A stretch of DNA of 9,556 nt, taken from assembly GCA_050013615.1 (NCBI GenBank), contig JBEKEX010000096.1, positions 1 through 9,556 on the forward strand, written 5' to 3'. Below the pieces are notes generated by a model. The model saw nothing but the letters and a program-made list of their open reading frames with translations, was not told where the DNA came from and made no database searches. The translations under genes were made by a program, and so were the position numbers. The DNA is from JBEKEX01 sp050013615 (GTDB lineage: Bacteria; Chloroflexota; Anaerolineae; Anaerolineales; Anaerolineaceae). This document shows, piece by piece, positions 1 through 6,117 of this stretch (the stretch's first letter is position 1; every line of letters begins with the position of its first letter).

Positions 1-182
1 TCCTCGAACAACGACAACGGCCTAGCGGCGAGACAGAAGTGCGCAAGATGAAGGTCGATGTTGTCCTAGAAGACAACAGCACACGGACAAGGTTCTTCAC
101 GTCCGAGTATCCATGCAGCTTGGGCACGATGCTCGATAACGTCAAGGCTGTGGTTGAGGAATTGAGGCTTCAAACGGAGTAA
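1..182 (+). CDS. C-terminal part of an unrecognised protein (5' end outside window)
   Basis: The frame is open from base 3 to the TAA at 180-182 and gives 59 residues, so the gene continues off the left edge. An internal ATG at 48 could start a 44-residue protein, but nothing favours it over an open-ended gene. The visible part is hydrophilic and charged. It starts rich in Arg, Gln and Glu, continues with a stretch that looks like beta strands (KVDVVLEDNS, then RFFTSEY), and ends with a likely helix (DNVKAVVEELRLQTE). There is no membrane segment or motif that I recognise. It converges on the HNH gene, with only 11 bases between the two stop codons. The neighbouring HNH gene suggests a phage or accessory setting. 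Function is unknown, and the coding call rests on the open frame and plausible amino-acid composition. Confidence 0.5.
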   Translation, partial: LEQRQRPSGETEVRKMKVDVVLEDNSTRTRFFTSEYPCSLGTMLDNVKAVVEELRLQTE

Positions 183-193
183 ATGAGTCTGGA

Positions 194-541
194 TTATTCG
201 CCTCTGGCCGTACGTGCGCTATGGTGCGACTTGCACAGGGCCATGATGTTCGTGTCATCGAATTGACGCTCGGGGTGCTCAGCAACCTTAACCGGGTGGT
301 GCAGCTCGGTCGCTACAGTGACGACGTTTTCCACTTGGCAATCAACGCACAGCGGGTGACGTGCAAGGTACGACAGCCTAAAGGTCTGCCACGCTGCACC
401 GTAACCACGAGAGGCGGACGATCCTCTGTAGCGGTCATACTGCTTTGCGGTGCTGGTCTCTCTGTGGCCAGGGCACCAGCCGGTATCTGTGAGTGCTGGG
501 CACCCAGGATGCCGGCATGGTCTACGCGGTGCGTTGGGCAT
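194..541 (-). CDS. HNH endonuclease, phage-type
   Basis: This is a complete 115-residue protein and probably a metal-dependent DNA-nicking or cutting enzyme. Small HNH proteins of this size and layout are common in tailed-phage genomes beside terminase genes, where they assist DNA packaging. The N-terminus has a possible zinc-binding set (Cys9, Cys14, Cys23, His26). A basic stretch follows with the SSASRGYGAAW segment (41-51), typical of this group. The HNH core has Cys65-x2-Cys68, the His81-His82 pair in TELHHP, Asn98, and Cys103 with His106 and His107 near the C-terminus. Usual relatives have LCxxCH at the end, whereas here it reads LCKSHH, so the fourth zinc ligand would be His instead of Cys. 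The next gene upstream on the same strand starts at 879 and stops 5 bases before this ATG, so the two are probably co-transcribed. No terminase, portal or integrase is visible to confirm a prophage. Homing or resident HNH nucleases are the alternative. Confidence 0.85.
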   Translation of the reverse strand: MPNAPRRPCRHPGCPALTDTGWCPGHRETSTAKQYDRYRGSSASRGYGAAWQTFRLSYLARHPLCVDCQVENVVTVATELHHPVKVAEHPERQFDDTNIMALCKSHHSARTARGE

Positions 542-546
542 GAGAG

Positions 547-879
547 TTACTTTGTATCGGCGTCGATGTCCTTGTAAGCTGCTTCCACTGCGGGCAGGAA
601 CGTGCCGGTGAAGTAAATAAAGAAGGCTTTGACGTCGGTAACAGTCTGAAGATCTTCGGGAATGTCGATGCCCTTGGTTGCAATGTCCTCACCGGCGTCG
701 GCAATCACGGTCTCCGCCGCTTTCACAAGGCCAATAACCGCCGCCTTCACTTCAGGCTCGTCCTTCAAGGCCGCGCCAAGAACCGCGACAAACTGCGCAG
801 TGCGCGTGAACGGATACTCGATGACCTTCAACGCGTCTTTGCCCGCAACTTCCAGGCCGTGAACGATTGGATTACTCAT
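547..879 (-). CDS. Small acidic protein of unknown function, probably phage-associated
   Basis: The protein has 110 residues from the ATG at 879 (MSNPIVHGLE). The frame stays open to 900, but the extra seven residues (MRQRASS) look like read-through of the leader, and a weak purine-rich GAGAGCGAG lies just before the inner ATG, so I prefer 879. The sequence is mostly helical and rich in Ala, Val, Lys, Asp and Glu. It has a moderately hydrophobic stretch at about 24-35 (TAQFVAVLGAAL), a helix at about 42-59, and an aromatic hydrophobic stretch near 84-98 (VKAFFIYFTGTFLPA). Neither stretch is a convincing membrane helix, though a holin-like or membrane-associated role cannot be excluded. It sits 5 bases before the HNH gene on the same strand and probably shares its transcript. 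I do not recognise a family. The coding call is supported by even composition, the tight spacing and an absence of stops. Confidence 0.65.
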   Translation of the reverse strand: MSNPIVHGLEVAGKDALKVIEYPFTRTAQFVAVLGAALKDEPEVKAAVIGLVKAAETVIADAGEDIATKGIDIPEDLQTVTDVKAFFIYFTGTFLPAVEAAYKDIDADTK

Positions 880-1069
880 GCTGCTCGCTCTCTGCCGCAC
901 CGAGCGGCTCGCTGGTCTTGTCTACTTGAGACGGTGAATTACTGGCCGACTTCCACATGCGTTGTGTAGGGCTCAATCGTCCGCGGCGGGGCGCCTTTGG
1001 GAGCGCCCGCGAACCGCTGGTGGGTGCCGTGCATTTATCTGCGCTGGGGAGGTGGTGCGCTCGGCTCAC
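872..1069 (-). CDS. Doubtful short ORF overlapping the start of the 110-residue gene
   Basis: A GTG-initiated frame of 65 codons ends in TAA at 874-872 and overlaps the ATG at 879 by eight bases, the kind of overlap seen in translationally coupled phage genes. An inner ATG at about 957 would give 28 residues ending in GAAESEQHE. The product is rich in Ser, Pro, Arg and Ala, has no hydrophobic core, and spans a strong GC hairpin. That composition is what a non-coding GC-rich stretch gives when read by chance. I list it because of the overlap geometry only; it may be leader sequence. Confidence 0.18.
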   Translation of the reverse strand: MSRAHHLPSADKCTAPTSGSRALPKAPRRGRLSPTQRMWKSASNSPSQVDKTSEPLGAAESEQHE

Positions 1070-1155
1070 GGCTGCCGGACTTGAGACGCTCTATATTACC
1101 TAGTCGTAATCACGCGGCCATTTTGTCGGGCTGCATCGAGTGAATCTTGTCGTAT
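880..1155. other. Intergenic stretch between the phage-like end and the chromosomal-type genes
   Basis: This 276-base gap separates the leftward genes from the rightward glycosyltransferase cluster, so it should hold divergent promoters. Bases 960-1080 are clearly GC-rich and contain the hairpin at 986-1010. Bases 1086-1155 are more balanced. A TATATT at 1092-1097 could be a -10 box for the rightward genes, but the TTGAGA at 1081-1086 is only five bases away and cannot be its -35 partner, so I do not call a promoter. I see no direct repeats that would mark an attachment site and no tRNA. Confidence 0.5.
986..1010. other. Strong GC hairpin, role unknown
   Basis: The left arm GCGGGGCGC (986-994) pairs with the right arm GCGCCCGC (1003-1010), with one unpaired G and the eight-base loop CTTTGGGA. 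The stem is almost all G-C pairs. No run of T follows on either strand, so it does not look like a standard rho-independent terminator. It could be a transcript structure upstream of the leftward genes, a protein site, or an accident of high GC content. Confidence 0.4.
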
Positions 1156-1386
1156 ATGACAGAGCGGTGGAAGTCCGGAACCGCTGTTACAGTGGTCATC
1201 ATGTTGGTGCTGTTTGTGGGTCTGTGGGCCTTGTTCATGGCGACGGTCCAGTACAGTTACCAACCCATTCAAAGTCCGGTGATGATGTTCCCGCTGCCGG
1301 CGTTCTTATTCGTGCTGTTGTATTGGGTCCGCTGGTGGGCAATTCGTCCTTTGGATCTCTGGCACAGCGATGACTTACTTCAGTAA
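1156..1386 (+). CDS. Small membrane protein with two predicted helices
   Basis: The ATG at 1156 gives 76 residues. A TTG at 1147 in the same frame would add three, and an in-frame TGA at 1141-1143 limits the gene upstream. The weak GAGTGA at 1138-1143 is 12 bases before the ATG and too close to the TTG, so the start is not firm. After a short basic N-terminus (MTERWKSG) there is one long hydrophobic segment (about residues 9-31), a short polar turn (QYSYQPIQSP), then a second hydrophobic, aromatic segment (about 42-63, ending in WVRWWAI). A polar tail rich in Leu and Asp follows. The positive-inside rule puts both ends in the cytoplasm. The TAA is directly followed by the ATG of the first glycosyltransferase, so translation is probably coupled. 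It may be a small partner of that enzyme, but no family is recognised and this role is inferred from position only. Confidence 0.6.
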   Translation: MTERWKSGTAVTVVIMLVLFVGLWALFMATVQYSYQPIQSPVMMFPLPAFLFVLLYWVRWWAIRPLDLWHSDDLLQ

Positions 1387-2883
1387 ATGGGAATGTTCCC
1401 GACTTTTATGAAACGGAGCCACGTCCAACTCTTGTTGGTGATGGTGATCGCATTGCTTTTGCGATGCATCAACCTGGCGCATTGGAGCGTCCAATACGAC
1501 GATGCTTTCAGCTACTTTTTGGCACGACAAAGCTTTGCGAATATTATTGCTGGGACGGCGGCCGATACGATGCCGCCGCTTTATTATTTCTTGCTGCATT
1601 TCTGGATGAAGATCAGCCAAGGTATTTGGTTTTTGAGATCATTAAGCGTATTGCTCAGCTTGGGGATCGTCGTATTTTTGTATGCCATCATCTCGACTTG
1701 TGCTGGGGAAGCCGCAGGTCTTTGGGCGGCGCTCCTGGCCGCTATCTCCCCATTGGAGATCTATCATGCCCAGGATGTGCGGATGTACGCCCTGGTGGCT
1801 TTCTGCCTGATGGGTTATTGCTATTGCTTTGTTCGACTGAATAAAGATTCGTCCGCAAAATTTGGATGGTGGGCTGGCCTGGTGCTTTTCGGCGTAGCCG
1901 CCATGTATAGCCACAACCTGGCGGGGTTTGTCATCATCGTCCCAGACCTTTATTTGCTGATCACAAAGAAATTTCGGTTGCTGGTCAAGTTGTTGGTGGC
2001 GCAAGTCATCATCGGCGTAGCTTTTATTCCATGGTTGTTCTTTGTCCCGAACCAGATTGCCAAAATCCAGCAAGCCTTTTGGACCCCTCGGCCGGGGATC
2101 GTCGAAGTGCTGCAAGCCATCGTCATGTTGAGCGCCAACCTTCCGTTGGCCGGGATCTGGTTTTACGTGGGGGCCATTTTGAGCATCCAAGTTTTCGTCA
2201 TTGTAATGATAGAGCTTGTGCGGAACAAGAACGGCCTGCTGACAGATCAGCTCTTGTTGGTTTTGTTGGCGTTCGTTCCTCCAATTTTATTGTTCATTGT
2301 GTCTTACATTATGCGACCGGTGTTCGTTGCACGCGGTTTCCTGGCCTCCACGGTCATCTATGATGGGATCGCCGGGATCGTCATTGCAAGATCTGCCCCC
2401 AAAGGCGTGGGATACCTCCTCCTTGGCGCGGCCGTCCTGGCGACGGGGGTCACATTGCCGTATCAATACACTTTCTCTGAATTTCCCCGGTCGCCCTATC
2501 AAAGCATGGTGAGTTCTCTTCAAGAATCCATGTCTGCCGGCAGCCTGGTATTGCACGATAATAAACTGAGCTTTTTCCCCTCATATTATTATGCTCCGCA
2601 GCTTGAACAAGCTTTTTTGCCCGATGTGCCGGGTTCCTCGAATGACACGTTTGCCCCTGCCACGCAAGCGGCAATTGGGTTATATCCAGCAAAAGACGTC
2701 CAAAAAGCGACCCTAGGCAAGGACAATGTCTATTTCGTCGTTTATCAAGAGACGCTGGATGAATACGCCCAACAGGGCACGAGCGATCCTGCATTGGATT
2801 GGCTGTCAGCCAGTTTCAATGCTGCTGGAACGACAAAGTTTAACGACCTCGTCGTCTATCATTTTCTCAAGCAAACACCATAA
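1387..2883 (+). CDS. Glycosyltransferase family 39 (PMT/ArnT-like) membrane protein
   Basis: This 498-residue integral membrane protein should transfer a sugar from a polyprenyl-phosphate donor to an acceptor on the outer face of the membrane. The first outer loop has the acidic pair Asp38-Asp39 (VQYDDAFSY), where this fold places its catalytic acid. It also has the TMPPLYYFLLHFW segment (61-73), AISPLEIYHAQDVRMYAL (119-136, matching the usual P..YSQEARMY motif), YSHNLAG (174-180) and PVFVARGFLAS (311-321). About ten hydrophobic segments run to residue 360, followed by a soluble C-terminal part of about 135 residues, probably extracytoplasmic. The start at 1387 touches the previous stop and has no strong ribosome binding site of its own, which suggests coupling. 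ATGs at 1393 and 1408 are alternatives, and the latter (MKRSHVQLLL) would give a typical basic N-terminus. The sugar and acceptor cannot be told. Confidence 0.88.
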   Translation: MGMFPTFMKRSHVQLLLVMVIALLLRCINLAHWSVQYDDAFSYFLARQSFANIIAGTAADTMPPLYYFLLHFWMKISQGIWFLRSLSVLLSLGIVVFLYAIISTCAGEAAGLWAALLAAISPLEIYHAQDVRMYALVAFCLMGYCYCFVRLNKDSSAKFGWWAGLVLFGVAAMYSHNLAGFVIIVPDLYLLITKKFRLLVKLLVAQVIIGVAFIPWLFFVPNQIAKIQQAFWTPRPGIVEVLQAIVMLSANLPLAGIWFYVGAILSIQVFVIVMIELVRNKNGLLTDQLLLVLLAFVPPILLFIVSYIMRPVFVARGFLASTVIYDGIAGIVIARSAPKGVGYLLLGAAVLATGVTLPYQYTFSEFPRSPYQSMVSSLQESMSAGSLVLHDNKLSFFPSYYYAPQLEQAFLPDVPGSSNDTFAPATQAAIGLYPAKDVQKATLGKDNVYFVVYQETLDEYAQQGTSDPALDWLSASFNAAGTTKFNDLVVYHFLKQTP

Positions 2884-2894
2884 GGGCAGCTAAC

Positions 2895-4490
2895 GTGGCT
2901 AAAAAGCATCTCCTGATCTTGTTCATTGCTGGTATCTTGGTGGCTTTCAGCGCCTCCCGCTTTCAGCACACCGCAGGTTATATGGATGCTGAGTATTATT
3001 ACGCCGGGGGGATACAGCTTTACCAGGGACAGGGGCTGACGGAAAATTATTTATGGAATTACCTGGACAACCCGGCAAGCCTTCCACATCCGGCGTTCGC
3101 CTATTGGATGCCGCTGCCATCGCTGTTGGCTGCGGCCGGGATGGAATTATTCGGTTCGAGCGGTCTGGATGCAGCCAGGGCCCTTTTTCTATTGCTGGAT
3201 GGCCTCATACCGGTATTGGTGGCGCTCCTCGCTTATTCGTTCACCAAAAAACCGTTCCACGCCTATATCGCCGCACTGCTTTCGATCTTTTCCGGTTTTT
3301 ACCTGATCTACGCTTCCATCCCGGAGACCTTCTTGCTCAGTATGGCGCTAGGCACCGTTTTTATCCTGATCGTCGAAAATTTGAAATTTCGAGACCGGTC
3401 GTTTTCTCTTGATTATCTTTGGTGTGCTGTGTTGGGGCTATGTGCGGGACTGTTGCATGTAAACCGCGCGGACGGTGTTGTGTGGCTTGCGGCTGGCGTC
3501 GCTCTCATTCTCTTTTATGTGATAAAGAACAAAATACCTTTTGCAACCTGTTTGGCCTCGATGTTCCTTCTGGTCGCTGGTTACGCGGCCGTGATGGGAT
3601 TTTGGTATTTCAGGAATTGGAGTGTTTATCATTCATTATTCCCGCCGGGCAATTCACTGACATTGTTCCTGGTGAATTATGACCAGACATTTCTTTATCC
3701 GGCCAGCCAGTTGACTCTCGGTTCCTGGTTAAGCTCTGGATGGCAGGCCATTCTCCAGGTGCGCTTAGATAGCCTGGTGCAAAACTTAAAGAATCTGTTA
3801 GCGGTGCAGGGGGAGATCTTCCTGCTGCCGTTGATTATCGTGGGCTGCTGGAAACTCCGCAAGGAGCTGCGAGTTCAAATTGCACTCGCCATGTGGCTGT
3901 TGGTCTTTTTGGTGATGACCTTTGTGTTTCCATTTGCAGGGGAACGCGGTGGCTTCATTCATTCGGGGGCTGCTTTGCAACCCGTGTTTTGGGCTGTGAC
4001 GCCGGTAGGATTGGAAAGCCTGGTAGAAGTAGGGGTAAAAAGGCGGCATTGGAGTCGGCAAGCGTCTTTCCGTTTCTTTTCCACAGGAGTCGTGATGTTG
4101 GCAGTGGCACTCAGCGCCGGATTGTTTTTAAACCGCGTCATTGGTTCTGACTCAGCGCATCCCATATGGGATGAGATCGAAGTACAGTATTCGGCCATTT
4201 CTGCTCAGATGGCTCAAGATAGCGCGGCGTCCAACGATATCGTCATGGTAAAAAATCCACCGGGCTGGTACCTGGCGGCTGATGGCCCTGCCATTGTCAT
4301 TCCCGATGGCGATGCGGCCACGGTGTTGGCCGTTGCCAACCGGTATGGTGCGCAGTATCTTGTTCTTGATCGCGATCATGTGAGCAGTCTGGATGCCGTC
4401 TATAATGGTACGGAACGTCCCGACTTTCTAAAGCTACTTTTCTCGAGTGGCGATATTCAAGTATACAGAATTGACACGACGCAGCAATAA
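2895..4490 (+). CDS. PMT-type membrane glycosyltransferase, second of three
   Basis: The protein has 531 residues and starts with GTG at 2895. AAGGG at 2882-2886, overlapping the previous stop, lies at a good distance and supports this start, as does the short basic N-terminus (MAKKH) leading into the first membrane helix (5-21). The first outer loop begins YMDAEYYYAGG (29-39), giving Asp31 and Glu33 as likely catalytic acids, and continues with LTENYLWNYLDNP (48-60) and HPAFAYWMPLPSLL (65-78). Further features are HVNRADG (188-194), FWYFRNW (236-242) followed by an FPPG loop, and GERGGF (349-354). About ten membrane helices run to residue 413. The last ~115 residues form a soluble domain with alternating strands and helices (VMVKNPPGWYLAADG, then YGAQYLVLDRDHV) that presumably lies outside the membrane. 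It differs clearly from the first enzyme and is not a recent duplicate. The exact donor and acceptor are unknown. Confidence 0.82.
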   Translation: MAKKHLLILFIAGILVAFSASRFQHTAGYMDAEYYYAGGIQLYQGQGLTENYLWNYLDNPASLPHPAFAYWMPLPSLLAAAGMELFGSSGLDAARALFLLLDGLIPVLVALLAYSFTKKPFHAYIAALLSIFSGFYLIYASIPETFLLSMALGTVFILIVENLKFRDRSFSLDYLWCAVLGLCAGLLHVNRADGVVWLAAGVALILFYVIKNKIPFATCLASMFLLVAGYAAVMGFWYFRNWSVYHSLFPPGNSLTLFLVNYDQTFLYPASQLTLGSWLSSGWQAILQVRLDSLVQNLKNLLAVQGEIFLLPLIIVGCWKLRKELRVQIALAMWLLVFLVMTFVFPFAGERGGFIHSGAALQPVFWAVTPVGLESLVEVGVKRRHWSRQASFRFFSTGVVMLAVALSAGLFLNRVIGSDSAHPIWDEIEVQYSAISAQMAQDSAASNDIVMVKNPPGWYLAADGPAIVIPDGDAATVLAVANRYGAQYLVLDRDHVSSLDAVYNGTERPDFLKLLFSSGDIQVYRIDTTQQ

Positions 4491-4501
4491 AAAGGGGTGG
4501 G

Positions 4502-5992
4502 ATGGAATCAAGCAGAGGATTTGAGATAAAGACTATTCAAAAGAAGACCTGGATTGCAATGGCGCTGGCGTGCATTGTTTTCCCGGCGGGTTTTCTGATT
4601 GCCAGTGCGTTGGTCTACAAAATCGGGTTCCCGCTGGATGATGCCTGGATCCATCAAACGTTTGCGCGCAACCTGGCGCTTTACGGCGAATGGGCTTTCG
4701 TCCATGGGCAATCCTCGGCCGGCTCGACTTCTCCGTTGTGGAGCGTCCTACTCAGCATTGCCTATTATTTGCATATCAATCCTTATGTCTGGACGTTTGC
4801 ATTAGGTTGGCTTAGCTTGTTCGGAACGGCCGTAGCAGGTGAGATGCTGTTCCGGGTGCATCATCCCGAGGCGAAGTTCTGGTTCCCATGGGTGGGGGTA
4901 ATGCTGGCGGCGGAATGGCATCTGGTGTGGTCAGCGGATTCGGGCATGGAAACCGGCCTGATGGCTGCGGTGGTGGTATTAACGTTTCTGCTGTTGAGCC
5001 TTGGGAATATCCATTGGTTTATCATCGGGTGTGTTTTGGGCGTTTCCGTATGGCTGCGACCAGATGGATTGACGTTGTTGGGGCCGGTGCTGCTGGTAGC
5101 TGTTTTTTGTTGGAACGGCAGGTTAAAAACCAAAGCCTATTCTGTTATTAAAGTGATCATTGGTTTCCTCTTATTTTTCCTGCCCTATCTTTATTTCAAC
5201 TACCGTATCTCGGGCAATTGGTGGCCCAACACGTTCTATGCCAAACAGGCAGAATATCAAATACTGACCACGCAACCTTTCATCACGAGGATAGCCAACC
5301 TGGCAGCTCTGCCGTTTGTCGGTGTGGGGCTATTGTTACTGCCTGCTGTCGGTTTTATGGTCTTTTATGCACTTAAGACTAAAAATTGGCTGGTAATCGC
5401 TTTCTTCTTGTGGTGGGCCGGCTATACGGTGATCTATGCCTGGCGGCTGCCGGTTACCTATCAACACGGACGTTATTTGATGCCCGCCATGCCGATCATC
5501 TTTTTGATGGGCGCTTTGGGGTATTTCCAGTTGTTTAAAACGCGACAAAAAACGAAATTACTCAATTATTTCTTCACCATTTGGCTGGCGTCATGTATTG
5601 GGGTGGGTGGTGGTTTTTACGTCATTGGAGCAGTTCAATATGCCCAAGACGTGGCTATCATCGAGACGGAAATGGTAAAGACCGCCTTATGGGTGCGGGA
5701 TAATACCTCACCAGACGCACTGGTTGCCGTTCACGACATCGGTGCGATGGGATATTTCAGCGATCGTAAGATCCTCGACCTGGCGGGGCTGGTTTCGCCG
5801 GAAGTGATCCCGTTTATACGCGATGAGGCTAAAATGCAGGACTACTTGGAATCACAAAAAGCCGATTACCTGGTCGTTTTTCCAAGCTGGTATCCCACAC
5901 TGATCCAGAATTGGAAACCGGTCTACGTGTCCACAGGCAAATTTTCGCCAGCCCAGGGCGGCGAGAATATGGTCATTTACGTTCCAAAATGA
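4502..5992 (+). CDS. Membrane glycosyltransferase of the DDAxI / GRYLMP type, third of three
   Basis: The protein has 496 residues. AAAGGGGTGGG directly before the ATG at 4502 is a plausible ribosome binding site, and the 11-base gap to the previous gene supports one transcript. An N-terminal helix spans about 16-38. The first outer loop has Asp46-Asp47 (FPLDDAWIHQTFARNLA), followed by GQSSAGSTSPLWSVLLS (69-85). Later motifs are SGMETGL (147-153), WLRPDGL (184-190), a Tyr/Asn-rich loop ending PNTFYAK (242-248), and HGRYLMPAMPI (322-332). This set is shared by a broad group of polyprenyl-phosphate-sugar transferases that includes relatives of mycobacterial AftB, though none of this fixes the sugar. 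A soluble tail of about 110 residues starts near 389 and contains HDIGAMGYFSDRKILDLAGLVSPEV (411-435). Alongside its two neighbours it is presumably used for making or decorating a surface glycan, glycolipid or glycoprotein. Confidence 0.85.
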   Translation: MESSRGFEIKTIQKKTWIAMALACIVFPAGFLIASALVYKIGFPLDDAWIHQTFARNLALYGEWAFVHGQSSAGSTSPLWSVLLSIAYYLHINPYVWTFALGWLSLFGTAVAGEMLFRVHHPEAKFWFPWVGVMLAAEWHLVWSADSGMETGLMAAVVVLTFLLLSLGNIHWFIIGCVLGVSVWLRPDGLTLLGPVLLVAVFCWNGRLKTKAYSVIKVIIGFLLFFLPYLYFNYRISGNWWPNTFYAKQAEYQILTTQPFITRIANLAALPFVGVGLLLLPAVGFMVFYALKTKNWLVIAFFLWWAGYTVIYAWRLPVTYQHGRYLMPAMPIIFLMGALGYFQLFKTRQKTKLLNYFFTIWLASCIGVGGGFYVIGAVQYAQDVAIIETEMVKTALWVRDNTSPDALVAVHDIGAMGYFSDRKILDLAGLVSPEVIPFIRDEAKMQDYLESQKADYLVVFPSWYPTLIQNWKPVYVSTGKFSPAQGGENMVIYVPK

Positions 5993-6117
5993 GATAGACA
6001 ATACATTTTTCTCTCAAAGCGGCTGCTATATTTGTCTAGATATGCTATACTTAAATGAATATCAACCATTTGGGGTGATTTGTATTCGCATAGCGAGTCT
6101 GAGTAAGGAGAAGTTCT
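5993..6117 (+). promoter_or_regulatory. Intergenic leader of the kinase operon
   Basis: This 125-base gap is the first real spacing after the tightly packed glycosyltransferase genes, so a new transcript most likely starts here. It is rich in A and T compared with its flanks. It contains the -10 candidate annotated separately and the Shine-Dalgarno sequence TAAGGAG at 6104-6110, seven bases before the ATG at 6118. The weak pairing TGAGA (5991-5995) with TCTCA (about 6012-6016) has a long loop and a short stem, so I do not count it as the terminator of the upstream genes; no terminator is visible. Confidence 0.5.
6043..6051 (+). promoter_or_regulatory. Extended -10 promoter element
   Basis: TGCTATACT combines TATACT (6046-6051, one base from TATAAT) with an upstream TG at 6043-6044, the extended -10 form. 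The place where a -35 box would lie (about 6023-6028, CTGCTA) does not match TTGACA. Extended -10 promoters can work without a good -35 box. Transcription would begin near 6058 and leave a leader of about 60 bases before the kinase ATG. The element is unproven, but it sits in the right place and direction for the kinase operon. Confidence 0.45.

Noticed and set aside
221..577. A + strand frame of 118 codons overlapping the HNH gene
   Set aside because: The - strand HNH protein has a recognisable zinc and HNH core; the + strand product has none.
1081..1097. TTGAGA and TATATT as a promoter for the rightward cluster
   Set aside because: Only five bases separate them, far from the usual 16-18, so they cannot form one promoter.
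1642..2190. A 182-codon frame on the - strand opposite the first glycosyltransferase
   Set aside because: It is hydrophilic with a haphazard composition (runs of Asp, Gln and Pro) and lies wholly inside a gene with conserved membrane motifs.
5991..6016. Inverted repeat TGAGA/TCTCA after the third glycosyltransferase as a terminator
   Set aside because: The stem is five pairs with a loop of more than 15 bases, and no T run follows the second arm.
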